A stretch of DNA of 64,000 bases from Nymphaea colorata (Eukaryota > Streptophyta > Magnoliopsida > Nymphaeales > Nymphaeaceae). A program made the translations under genes and the position numbers. The DNA lies in NCBI RefSeq assembly GCF_008831285.2, contig NC_045141.1, forward strand, positions 22,166,742 through 22,230,741, read 5' to 3'. The notes beneath the pieces were generated by a model, which did no database searches, had not been told where the DNA came from, and saw only the letters and a list, made by a program, of their open reading frames with translations. Below, in pieces: positions 30,232 through 42,275 of the stretch; position 1 is the stretch's first letter, and each line of letters starts with the position of its first letter.

Positions 30232-32484
30232 TTCACGCTTTTGGTTAAGCAACTCCATTATTCAATGAGTCAAATGGACACCTTTTATCTACCCGGTTGT
30301 CAAATTATCCTGGTAAATTTGTAATAGATTTAAAAATTCATCTTTCTCTTGATTTAACCACAGATAAGTCCGATATGTCGTTGGAAACATGCACACAGAC
30401 TGGCTAATATCATTTTATTTAGAGCATTACTCTCACTTTTAATAACTTCATTATTTTACTGAAGGAACCAGTTTTTAGAGATAATGTAATCCGGTGGACT
30501 GATTTAGAACGCCCGAGTAAAAAGATGAAAATGAATGTGCAGGCAGCCATAAGATAGAGATGTCATGTCAATGATCTCGTAAGAAGGGGTAAATCATTTG
30601 TATTAATCCAACTATCTTTAAAATCATTTGAGTACCCATTTGTTCGTTTCAAGTATTAATGATCAAACAATACATCTCAAGGAATAAAAATATTTACATC
30701 ACATCCATGTGGTCAAATCCCCAGAAGGAATGTAAAAAGATAAAAATTTTACGTAGAATAGAATGGCCAACTTGTGTCCACTTATGGAATCAATAACATT
30801 CACAGCTTTTAGGTAAGTAAGAGATTTAAAATCCACTACTCAAAAAAGAGTATGAACTCAATATCTCTTCAGGCTTATGAGTCGTGCGTTGGCATAAAAA
30901 ATGACAACAGTACACTTTGAGCTCAAGTATTACATATCACTTACGGAATCGAGCATGAGATTTGCTTCATTATGCACTTCTACTCCTAGCCCGATCAACC
31001 ACGACATGTCCACTGAGACTCAATAACATTCATAGATTGCAAGTTATCCTACCAAACAAGAAGGTAACCCTTCATCTGGGCCTCCTAAACCATCTTACGA
31101 CCTCATTGTTCATCACATCTATATGGGCTTATGCAGGTGGGAGGATCTCGCATTTTGTTATGCATTCTCATTTTATCGGCTCTCTCTATAATGTGCTTTT
31201 ATTTTCCTATTCGTTGGCAGTGTGCAGTTCCCATAATAAGAACCATACATATGCTTTCATTGCATGCATTAAGGACTATGAAGCCATGAATATTGAAAAT
31301 AAACTGAAGTACGAGCAAGATTTGAGCAAATTAGTCCCACTCCCATGAAGATCCAACTTCTTCCAGAGCCTGATTTCAGGACGGTCGCATCATGGTTTCG
31401 ATATCAACAGGAAGAATTCAAATAGGGAGTCTGGAGTGATCAAATTAAGTCGTGTCTGCTGTCTTATCGATACTTCTCTTGGCATCTTAAGCCAAGTCCA
31501 GCTTTAAGGAAACAAGGTCTGATTCATGATAACTATTGGTCACACGCGTGTACATATTTGCACACCTATATACATATAGAACCACAAAAATATATATGCG
31601 CAGCACGTGCACATGCACACACATAGACAATCACACACAAACTGACTGTACATAACACCATCAATACATGACACACTGGTGCATTAAGATAAAAAATTTA
31701 ATTTCATAATTGTTTTATAGTTTTTAATATGTTTTTATACACAAAAGTACGTCAGTAGGAGGACACCTCCTTATACCTTTCTGATCACATCTTGAGGACG
31801 AACAAAACATAAATTTAAGCCCGATTTTATATATATATATATATATATAAATACAGATTTTATGAGAGCCAGAATGATTTCCAAACATTAAATGATGAAA
31901 TGTTCTAATATTGTTGCATACACCGATAAAAATGAATGTGTATGTCCAGTCTTGCATTGAACTTTCTGAGCCCTAAAGGTAGTAAACAACAACCTATGGA
32001 AGTCTTTTTCAGTTCGCGATTAAAGGTATACGCAGTAAGCAGTGGCAGAGGAATCATGAATGGACAATTTTGACGCGTAGCTGGCGATCCACGAAGAAGT
32101 CATAACTGCACACGGCGAGTTCGTCGACGAGGCCGCTGCAAGTCTCCTTCTCCATGCAAGAAAATTCCATACAACACAATCACGTGGTCGATCTACAAAA
32201 GTCGAACGTCTTTTTCCCTTTTCTTCATCTTTTTTCATGTTTCAGTGCTGCACACGCGGTCCCTCAATTGGGCTATCAGTTTGCTAAAGTTGCAGTCGGT
32301 CAATTCTCACCAGTCTCTCTCTCTCTCTCTCTCTACCAGTCTCTCCCTCTCTCTCTCTCTCTGTCTCTCTCTCTCTCACTTTCCGCATATCTATATATCA
32401 TTACTGACAACCTAAATAACTTAATCTCTGTCCAAATTGCAACTGGGTATCCAATGAGGAAAGAGGAATGCCCAATCATATGGA

Positions 32485-32530
<46 letters not shown>

Positions 32531-33132
32531 GGCACACACACGAGTTGCAGTCTAAATGTTGAATGATTGACCATTGAAGGTGATCATTAATGCAACCAAC
32601 ATTGTAGCTGCAAGATGATAGAACTTTATTGGGTAATACTTCCAGAATTTGACGGGAGGAAGGCTCTTGAAGTTCAAAAGTTAAATTTTACAGTGTTGGC
32701 TAGAGGTGAGTGCAAGTCAGTAATTATAGATCTCAAGTGTTTTGATTGAAGTCATATAACATCTGGAATGTCAATGCAGCATGATGTCGTAGGAACTATA
32801 ATGAATTAATATGGTGAAAACATGGACACCAGCAAGCGAAATGAATAACGAAAATGCATGGAATGTGACGCTGAAGCAAAGGTATAAATGTCTGCGAAAT
32901 GTGGCATTTTCAAGAAGGTGTAAAAAAAAAAGACAATAATTAAAAACAGAGAAAAAGAAGCAATAAATGCTTTAAAAATGAAACAATATTCTTAGTAGGT
33001 GGCAGAACACCCTCCCTATCTTCTCATTTTCCGTGGAGACGGAGAAAACTGTTCCCCAGAAATGAAAATACCATGACCATGGTGACGCAGAAGATGCTCA
33101 CAATTTTGAGAATCATTTTTCTTATATCAAAG

Positions 33133-33216
<84 letters not shown>

Positions 33217-34298
33217 AAATGGGCTCAAGGCTTTTTCAATCGATAACCAAAACAGAACAGATTAACTTAATATTCGCATGTCAAAAAAAATAATTATAAT
33301 GATTAAAAAAAGTAAGGAAAGTCTAAAATAATGAAATCACTAAATCCATAGAGAGGTGTAGATCACCTGTATCTCTCCAATGACAGCCAAAAAGCAAACA
33401 CCTATAAGGACGACATACGGCAAATGCTTTCAATGCATGACTTCTTCTTTCATAGCAGTGGTGCTCGTAAAGTCCTTGCAGCGCGGTCATGCCCTGGTAC
33501 GGTCGAAGCTTCTGCTCCGATGGATAAGAAGAAAGATGTAGGACGCATGAACGCCTTCTGAAACGATGAATGAGGAACGAAAAGAGGCGATAAGCATAAA
33601 CTTGAGAGTGATTAGTGCTGAACAACAGAGACCATGAATCAGCAAGGCATTTCCCCAGCTTTTTCTCTTTCTTTACGGGAGAAAAAACACACACAAATCA
33701 ATCAGCTCGTTCATCAGTCAGGCACCGTTCTTTTTCGTGCAAATTCTTTTCTTCTTTTCCACACACACACACACTCTCTCTCTCTCTCTCTCTCTACAGA
33801 TAGATATGTATATAAAGATGGGAACATGACTAGCAAGGGAGTTAAAATGAAGATACCCGATAATTATTTATCAATGGTAAAGCTGCTGCAGCTGTCTGAA
33901 AAGATTACAATTACCAAGAGAAAAGAAGGAACTTGCTTTGAGGCGCTTTATCATGAAGGGACGGTTTGATCTGATCTTCCCTTTGTCTTTCTTCCTTTTC
34001 TTTATATCTCATGCACGTTCCATTCGATGCTTGCATGGAAAGGAACACTAAATTCTCACAAAATCAAAGCACAAATCTTTTTTTTTTGTTTCTTGTTTTT
34101 AGGGCCATTAAGTTTCAAATGGGCATGCACATACACAAGCCTCAACCCATCATTAGCATTAGCAAACCATCTCTCTTTCTCTTTCTCCCCTCTTCATGAC
34201 GTTTCTTCTTCTTTTCTCTGTTGTGCTGGACCTTGCTTCTCTCCCTTTCATTTCCTTATAGAGAAACCATAGAAATTAATGAAATTTTTCCAAACGAA
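30232..34298. other. Intergenic DNA 3' of KANADI, rich in simple repeats
   Basis: No gene is supportable. It contains TA at 31831-31849, an imperfect CT tract at 32315-32384, TC then TA at 32484-32531, TA of about 77 bp at 33137-33213, and CA then CT at 33761-33796. The last 300 bases likely hold the KANADI 3' untranslated region. Confidence 0.5.
33137..33213. repeat. (TA)n microsatellite
   Basis: About 38 uninterrupted TA units between genes. Confidence 0.95.
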
Positions 34299-36224
34299 TC
34301 AGTCAGGTCTTCCCAAAGTAAACTCTAGATTGGGGCTTTTGTTGTTTGCTCCAGAGATAGTGGTAGAGCTCTCCGGGCTGCTGCTTTTTTCCTGTGAAGA
34401 TGCATATTAATTTCAGTAAAAAAGTTACTGCTCCATATTCAAAGTTGGACCTATATGAAGAATATTAAACGTACAGCTCCGGCATCTAAATAAGAAAAGT
34501 ACTTCGCCATTTTCATTTTTTCTGCGTGTTGGTCTCTAGACTCATGCTTTCCCTCGAATAACTTGGTTGGGAGAAATCTTGTACCTTTAAAGGAGGCATG
34601 CTAGACTGAGAATCCACTGAACCTGCACCGTGCACCCAAGCTCCCCTACTGCAAACAAGCATTCAAGAGAGGGAAAGAATGATGCCATCAGTCAAAGCAA
34701 AAGGGATGCTGCAAAAGAGAAATTAAAGCAATCGCTTTTACTGTTAAACTGATTTGAGCTTTGATCATGCACCGAGTGAAATTAACAAAAAAGGCCCCAT
34801 GTGATGGTCTCCGTAGTCTCATATCAGTTCATTACAGGAAATTGCATGGAAGCTGTATGAAGCTCTTGCTCTTTAGCTTCCCCAGTCTGAGCTTTCGTGG
34901 CTCTATTGGATGCTGCGTCCTCCCTTTTTATCATCTCCTTGAAAGCAATTCTTTATAAACAGAAATTTTCCCATTCTGGGATAGATCTCACCTTGTTGAT
35001 CTTGAATCCAAAAATGACTGATTTGTCCCCTCCTTTACTTATTTGAGTGCTGCCATGATCTAGGACACAAAGAACCAAAGCTTGATAAGACAAGACTCTT
35101 TGATTCTTGCTTTTTTGGTCATCGTCACTGCCTGTGCTCCCCATACGAGCATTGGCTTAATAAACAAAAACTTTTGTCGATTCGGGTCTTTCTTTTGCCT
35201 ATTTTAGCGCCACCATGCAGTCCTATTTATTCTACAGTCATGCTACGGAAAGAAACTAGGCCACAATACGAGAGGAGGTCAGGATAAGGCACATCTCTTG
35301 AATGGCCTAAGCTAGAAAAATAATAAATTCTTGATGAGAACTTTATTCATTTGTTTATATCGAAAAAATATGAGCCTGTCATCATCTGCACTCATGAAGA
35401 CAACAGAAGCTCTTACGCACTCTCCCGAAGTGATTAAATCACTTTGCAGGCCTTTCTAGTGTGCTTCATTACGTTTTTTTTGCTTGTGTAAGTTGTTATT
35501 TTTCATAAGAGAAAAGGAAAAGGCAGCCGTGAACTCAACCGAAACTTTTCTGCGATGAATGCTAGAAAAAAAAAGAAAAGCGCTCTAGATAAACCAATAT
35601 GCAGAATACACCAACGTCATAGATCCCAACCAAGAAGCAATGAAACGAATCAGTCGGTTGGAAATTTTAAACGTTCTATTTTGCACTAATTTCTTCTATC
35701 TCTTTAAGAACCTTTGTGCAACAAGAGGATGGTCGTCTTCCTTTCTCTCGTCTTCTGCAGGATGGCTTGTTCTGTCTGGTTTGCAAGTACTAAAAGATCA
35801 GAAAAAGGAAATGCGGCAAGGAGTGAAGGAGTTTCACCTAGAAGAGTTGCTCCATAAACTTTGATGCAGAAAATGGGGATCCTGTGCTGTGCTAGAACTC
35901 ATGTAATCTGCCGTTGACGCCGCGTTTCCTGGTGGAAGCTCATCACAGATCTCACCACCATGGCCTGTTTCAAATCCTTCCTGTTGTCCTGAACCAAGAA
36001 TAAAAAAATGACTACCATCGATCCTTTCTCATGCACATTTACCACAATGTACACTACGGAGAACACCCCAAAAGATGACAAAAATAAAAAGAAGAAACTA
36101 AAGGAAGAATTCGATATGTGAGAATGCAGAAAGTCTTGCCTGACGATACAGCAGGCTTGTCAGTAGTCTTGACTGTTCTATACATCTGCAGGAAAAGAAC
36201 CCCAATTCCGATAATATTAGTTTA

Positions 36225-36265
<41 letters not shown>

Positions 36266-37854
36266 ATTTATCAGATCCACAAGAGCTGCAAATCAAATAT
36301 TTATTGAGAAACATTTCGAAGAACAAGAAAGAGAAAAGGAAAACAGAAATTGCTCGCGAGCGATCGGTGTGGTTCGCTTTCAGTTAACCATGGGTTTATA
36401 TCTGGTCAGCATATGAAGGAATATATCATTGTGCAATGATGGCCAACTTTTTCTCTTCCCAAAAGCAAACAAGAAAATTTCTTTTCCTTTTTAATCATGT
36501 CTTCATTATATTTTTATGATTGAAACTGTTACACTCCTAGAAAACCGTTCACATTTTGGACCTTTCACTTCTCAGACTCAGACTGCTCAGTTTTTTTTGG
36601 ATCAGAGCCATCTCACTATCTGTTCTCTTGCCATCCTTCTCCTGGGGCTTCTTTCTCGTTTCCCTAAATCTGAAGCCCAGTGAGAAGACAAAACATCCCC
36701 GTGCTTCTAGGTGGTTTTGAGATGCAGAAACAAATAATGCTGAAATCTTCATGTTCGTAGCTTTAGAATCTCTACTTTGTTTTATGGGAAGCAGACAACT
36801 CTTTTAACAGTCCACCGTTTGATGTTTTTCAGCTCAAACCTGAGTAACCATGAGGTTTTTTTTTTTTTTTTTGGCGGTGCAGCTAGAACCGTACCAGTAG
36901 CCACAGGAAAGCTCAACCAGAAGCTCAAGCAAGAGTGAGATACCTGCAAATGGCTTTTCACATGTGCTAGAGTGAGATCTTTCACATCCATGAGCTCGAG
37001 AACAGATTTTGGTGTTGCTCCTTTCGAAACAAAGAAAGTAAATTATTTTAGAAGAAGAAAACTAATAACTTTGATCGTCAGCTCAGATATAATGAAGAAA
37101 AAAAGCTGATCAGACACCAACAGATAAAAACAAGGGTTCTCGATCACAATAAGGTCTCTATGTATCATCTGTACAGAAAAATAAACCGTTGGACACCAAC
37201 TGCGTCTACGGCTGTTGCTGCTCGCCAAGAGACGGGAGTCCACCCAAGCTGCAGATAACTATCAATATAATAGCCGCAGAACGAGAGGTCGGTGGCTGGC
37301 TTACTCTCATGGCCTCCTAGGAGCTCCACAGCGTGGACGAAACGGGCGTGGAGCGAGCTCGTCCACCGCATCCGCGGCGCTCGCAGGCTGCGCTTCACCG
37401 GGAACCTCGCCGCGATCCTCGATCTGAACGTCCCAACGGCCGGACATGGATACGGAGGAGTGGAGGAATCCGACAGGATGGTCGGATTGAAGCTCTCGGA
37501 GGGAAGGAAGGGAAAGGAGGGCGGATTGTAGATGGGGACACCTCTTATAGGCCTGAACCCATAGTCGTGAACGTAGTGATGGCCGGCGTAGTGATGATAA
37601 GCCCTGGGCTCCATGGAATCATGGAAAACTCTAGCCGGGATGGCGCCGGATTCCGGGAGCGTGGGGCAGGCGAGGGAGAGGTCGAAGAAGGCTTCTGGTT
37701 TGATGGGGTTAAGCCGATTGGGGTCTAGTGACTGGCACCAGAAGCCCACCTGAGCATCTGGGTTTGAGCCATTCCTCCATGTGGAGGCGGTTTTGGGTTC
37801 AGGAGGGCTAATCTGGAGGGACAAATCAGGTGGTGGTGGGTGGGAGAGCTCCAT
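34299..37854 (-). CDS. KAN: KANADI GARP transcription factor, 325 aa
   Basis: Six exons, in transcript order: 37305-37854, 36944-37020, 36140-36185, 35838-35988, 34585-34645 and 34299-34391. The total is 978 bases and all phases close. The start at 37854 gives MELSHPPPPDLSLQISPP, the usual KANADI beginning; an ATG four codons upstream is less likely. The GARP DNA-binding domain spans about 154-224 (KRSLRAPRMRWTSSLHARF, ELLGGHE, then LELMDVKDLTLAHVKSHLQ and MYRTVKTTD). The middle keeps the family signature SLWSNSSRGAW, and the protein ends NLEFTLGRPD. KANADI proteins are nuclear repressors that specify abaxial identity of leaves and floral organs and oppose HD-ZIP III genes. DLSLQI near the N-terminus resembles an EAR-type repression motif. 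Intron 3 (35989-36139) has a GC donor (CAG then GCAAG). The leader carries GA and G tracts. Confidence 0.95.
36228..36264. repeat. (AG)n microsatellite in KANADI intron 2
   Basis: About 18 AG units, close to the 3' end of intron 2 and about 40 bases from exon 3. On the transcribed strand it is a CT tract and could extend the polypyrimidine region. Confidence 0.9.
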
Positions 37855-37997
37855 TGATGAGAGCAAAGGGAGATAGAACCAGCAGGTGCTGGTTGCTCTG
37901 CCTGTGGACGGTAGGCTTTCCGGTGACGGACTGATGGTTGAAGTGGTTTCCAGGAAATTTTTTTTCTCGCTTTACATACAGAGATCAGAGAGAGAAG

Positions 37998-38019
37998 GGG
38001 GGGGGGGGGTGGGGGTGGA

Positions 38020-38057
<38 letters not shown>
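37998..38057. repeat. G tract plus (GA)n in the KANADI 5' leader or promoter
   Basis: A run of 13 G near 37998-38010, then GGTGGGGGTGG and about 16 GA units (38025-38057). It lies 145-200 bases upstream of the start codon. CT-rich leaders are common in plant genes; the G runs could form a quadruplex. Confidence 0.85.
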
Positions 38058-38060
<3 letters not shown>

Positions 38061-38342
38061 TTTTGAATTCCTTGAGCACCTTAGTTGGTGTAAGAGTATA
38101 TAGAAGAAAATGACACTTACGGCGGCTACAGCGGAGAGATGTAGAAAGGATCTCTCTGTAAGGCACAGGGAAAGTGAAAAAAGAAAAAGGTTATCAACCA
38201 GAACATGAATTATTCATGTTGATGGGAAAATGTGGCATCCCATAGGAGTACGTGTGGCTGTAGACGGAAAATAAAAGGAAGAAAAAAGTATAAAGAAATG
38301 GAGAAATATCCCTCTCTTCTTTGTATTTCAGACAAGAGGAAA

Positions 38343-38374
<32 letters not shown>

Positions 38375-41300
38375 GCTGAATGGAAAGCTGTATTGCCTTT
38401 TTAACTTTGTGGGTTTGACTCAACCAGTGAACAGCAACCAACCGCAAGCTATTGTTCTTCCCAGGAAAAAGATTATCAAAATAACCTCTTCTCTTCTTAG
38501 ACAGAATTTTTTATGTCCCTTTGTTCTTTTATGGTTAAAATGACAGGAAATCTTCAGTTCTTCATTTCATCAATGATTTTTCATGTTTGGTTTTCTGCCA
38601 AACCCTAAGATGTAGAAATAATATCCTGACTAACATTCTAGACGCACAAATGTGTGAAGAATTTTATTTCAGGTGGTGGGACACATTTCTCTGTCTATTT
38701 CCTTCTCTGCAGCATTACTGTGAGATCTGGGAAATGATCATCTGCCAATCAGATAGCACCGAATGCCAAAGATATTTTCCATCTGAAAACTGTCAAAGGA
38801 AAAAAAAAAAAAAGAACAAAAACATATTTCCATTGGCGACAAATTTTACCAAACTCCAGAGTCCAACATCGGAAACAAAGGACACTTACAAAGTATGGGG
38901 AAATTTGTAGTGGCCATAATCATTGTTTCGGTTGGAAAAAAAAACTCCTGTTCACAATAGCATCTAGAGAGATGGAGGTCAAAGGACACATTTGTCATTC
39001 TCTCTCAACATTGCCAGTGTTGCCTAGAAACATGTGGGGGTGCCTAGAGGGAAGGATCTTGCTAGTCTTTCTTAAAAGAGATATCCAAACGTCTGTATTT
39101 TAATAGAAAAATCTTTTGCTTTTAATGCCTTCACTACCATTGTGCATTGGTAAAGGGATTCTTTTGGGTTTTGGGTGCATCTAGGAACCGACAGTCAGAA
39201 TTGCCTTCCCCTACCACAGGCCAATAAAGTATGCCATCCCATCCTCCCTCATCAAGGGGGTGTTAGGCTAAATATTACTAAATTCTACATGTAGCCCTCT
39301 GTCAAAAGCCATGGAACTCTCTCCAGTGTCAGGACAGGACTCCCCCTTGGATCGCCCTCTTCTTTCCCGCTTCTTAATTACTAGCTATAACACTGATCAC
39401 TTTTTATAACCTTTCCATTTATTGTGAAATTAATGTGAAGGAAAAGCCAAGATCCTGACCTTAAGTTATTAATCTTCAAATGTAAGTGATATTCAACACC
39501 GGGTTCATCTTTATAAATTGATCATAATCATTACAACTTCTAGTTAGAAAGGTGAAAATAATTAATGGCGTTCACGATTTTACTGTAGAATGTTGGCGCA
39601 ATATGCTGCTTTCCAGTGTTGCAGTAAAAGGCCCGAGGCATGAGACGTGACGCTTATCTTCTTGGACATGCAAATAAATAGCAGGTCACATCATGTAGGA
39701 ACGTGTGTTCCTCTTGGTTTTACATGAAACGTTGCGTTGTTCCTGATTGGCAAATGCAGTAAGATCTAATTTGAGATATGCCCAAGAGAAGCAGGTGAAA
39801 GCTGAAGCAGTAAATCTACTCCCATATGCTCATCCTCCTGCTTTGCAAGACCAAGATGGTGAATTCAAGCTGAAGTTTTGGGAGCCTGATTTCTCGTGTA
39901 AAAAAAAAGCCTGTTTCTGTTCGAGGAATCTTGCCACTGAAAACCAAAGGAATAGAGTTACTGCAAGCAGCTGTGGGTAGCAGATGGCCTGGTTATGCTT
40001 ATACGTTTTCCAACTTTTCTATACTTCATTTGCAGGCTTCTCCAAACTCACCCAGGTAAATTTTTCTGAGATTTAAGCTTTAAAAGGTTTTGTGTCAGAG
40101 CTTTTTACATTGCTCGAACTGTGATGGCAAGAGGGACAGGTTAAACTAGCTCCCTCACTTCTTAAGTAATTTAGTTTATGCAAAAGGTTAGTGCGACAGG
40201 TAAAAGATAGACAAGCCATTTCAAACTATCCAAAGAGCCGAGAGAAAGATGGAGAGACAGAGAGAGAGGGGGACATTTTTGTCCTTTGAACATCTCAAAA
40301 CCCTAGACTAGTCAATCTCATGAAGTGATAAAACTTGGGAGGAAGGACAGAGCACATATTTTCCAGACACCACAAAAGAAAAAGAATGGGAAACGAATGA
40401 ATGGCATCTAAAAAACAAATTATCTACACGACGCATTCTGACAGCATGTGAAGATGTGCCCTCGTTGAAAGCAAAACAAGCATACAGAGAAGCGTGTTAT
40501 GAAGGTCTGGAAGAGTCCTTTGCTTCTTCTTACCTTAGATTTAGCTCTTGTTTAATGCACATTTACTCCTTTTTCCAAGAAATTCCTTTTGACTTCCTTG
40601 AATCATATATTAATAATTTCCCTAGAAGTCTGTGGTGGTTTAAAGAATGCCTCTAGTTGACGACAAAGTGCAGGAGGGAGGACAGAAGCCAGGATATACT
40701 GGTCTGTAAACTCTGATAGTCCTAACTGCACTGGATGACCCACCCGCCTCACCTTCTGTTCGATCGAGTTTGAAAGGAAAACCCTGACCTTCTTCTACCA
40801 CTTGTGATCAGATGGAAAGTGAAAGCCTTAAAAAAAATGATTCACAGAGAGTGGTGCTCTCGTAGAACAAATTAGACCACAGTGAGATTAGTGAGCCACT
40901 GTATGCGTAGGGAATGGAGCTCCTCTTTATGGTACACCAGTGGTTAATGAACCAAAAGAAGGTTAGGTTGTTATATTTGAATTTCAAGCTGACATGTTAC
41001 CTCTTTCGGTACATGTGTCTCTCACTTCACTGTTGCTTCTCAGAAGTTCCTGCAAACATCTGAAAAACAGATACTGACTCGAAGTCCATGTTAGATAAGT
41101 CATTTTCTGGTAATAATGAAGATGCTTCGGGAATCACGTTAATGAATTTTCCTTCGCATTGGGGATCGGGAATGAGAGTTTTCTTACAAGATCCTGTACG
41201 GCTGCAAAGAGTTTGGTGTCACATATGTGGAACTGAGAGCACAGCTTCCACTTCAGTTTCCTGCTCACATTTTCCGAGTTTCTTAAACAATGGGGCTGTT

Positions 41301-42097
41301 TAAACTCTTTGTTCCTGTTATTTGTTTTTTCTACCATTGTGATGCTCTCCGATTATTAGGTTGACGATGGTCCAATGATTCATCTTTGAAATAAAGTTCT
41401 GGTGCACAAGCTATTAATTTCTGGAAGCTTAAAAAGTTCTCTGTGTTCCTTACTGTTCTTCCTTTTCTTCTTTTTCCTTTAAGATGTCAGAACCTTCCTT
41501 TCGAAGGCAGCAACTTGGAGCATGCTGGTTTTAGACTTAGGGATCTGAGGGAATGCCTTGTGTTTGAATCGGATGAGCTCAAAAGTTTCATGTCATAAAT
41601 TAACAAAAGCATTTACTTAATTTGCGCCGAAGGTTTTGTTTATGGATTAAGATCATCGGTGAACGTGATAGAAGGCATTTGCATATTCTGTGCAACGTAA
41701 TATCTTAATCGGTTAAAGCTTTTACAATAATTCAGCAGTGGCTTTTTCATGATGCACTTATTCTAGAAGCTTATGTAACTGTCAATAAGCAGTACGCTTC
41801 TTGTGAAGCCCAAAACGCCAAGCTCTCCTTCGTGTATTGTACAGTTTTCTTGGCTTTCGTTCGATTGCCGATCACTCCTGTCTTGATTTAGCTTTCATCT
41901 TCTATTTCAATATATTGTGTGATCTATTTTATCCATTTGCATCTCAATATAGTTTGCTTTTTTTTTTTATTGCTTCATCTTCAATTTTAATGTTGTTCTT
42001 TGTTTCGTTTTATTTTTCCTTCCTATATTTTCTCCAGCGCCAGTCACGTGCTCCCAAAAATGCCCTCTTGTTATATATATATATATATATATATATA
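38058..42097. other. KANADI promoter and intergenic DNA
   Basis: About 38058-39000 is probable promoter and includes a CT microsatellite at 38345-38372. From 39000 to 42070 I see no supportable gene; the short frames at 39747, 40456 and 41088 have no recognisable domains. A TA tract (42073-42098) abuts the MITE that follows. Confidence 0.4.
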
Positions 42098-42275
42098 TCA
42101 GCCGGCTAATTCTACGGTCAGGTAGCTTTTTTTTTTATTTTGTGTCAGTAAGCATTTTGTTACTAAAAGCCGAAACCAAGTAACTGGTAATCATAAATAC
42201 ATTTTTATAATGGTTTTTAGCAATACAAGATAAAAAACTAACCATATGGCCGTAAAAGTAGCCGGCTGATTTTAA
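42098..42275. mobile_element. MITE inserted in a TA microsatellite, about 178 bp
   Basis: The left end TCAGCCGGCTAATTCTACGG and the inverted right end TCAGCCGGCTACTTTTACGG differ at three positions. Both ends are flanked by TA runs (42073-42098 and about 42276-42294), as expected for an element that targets TA. The interior has no coding capacity. Confidence 0.65.
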
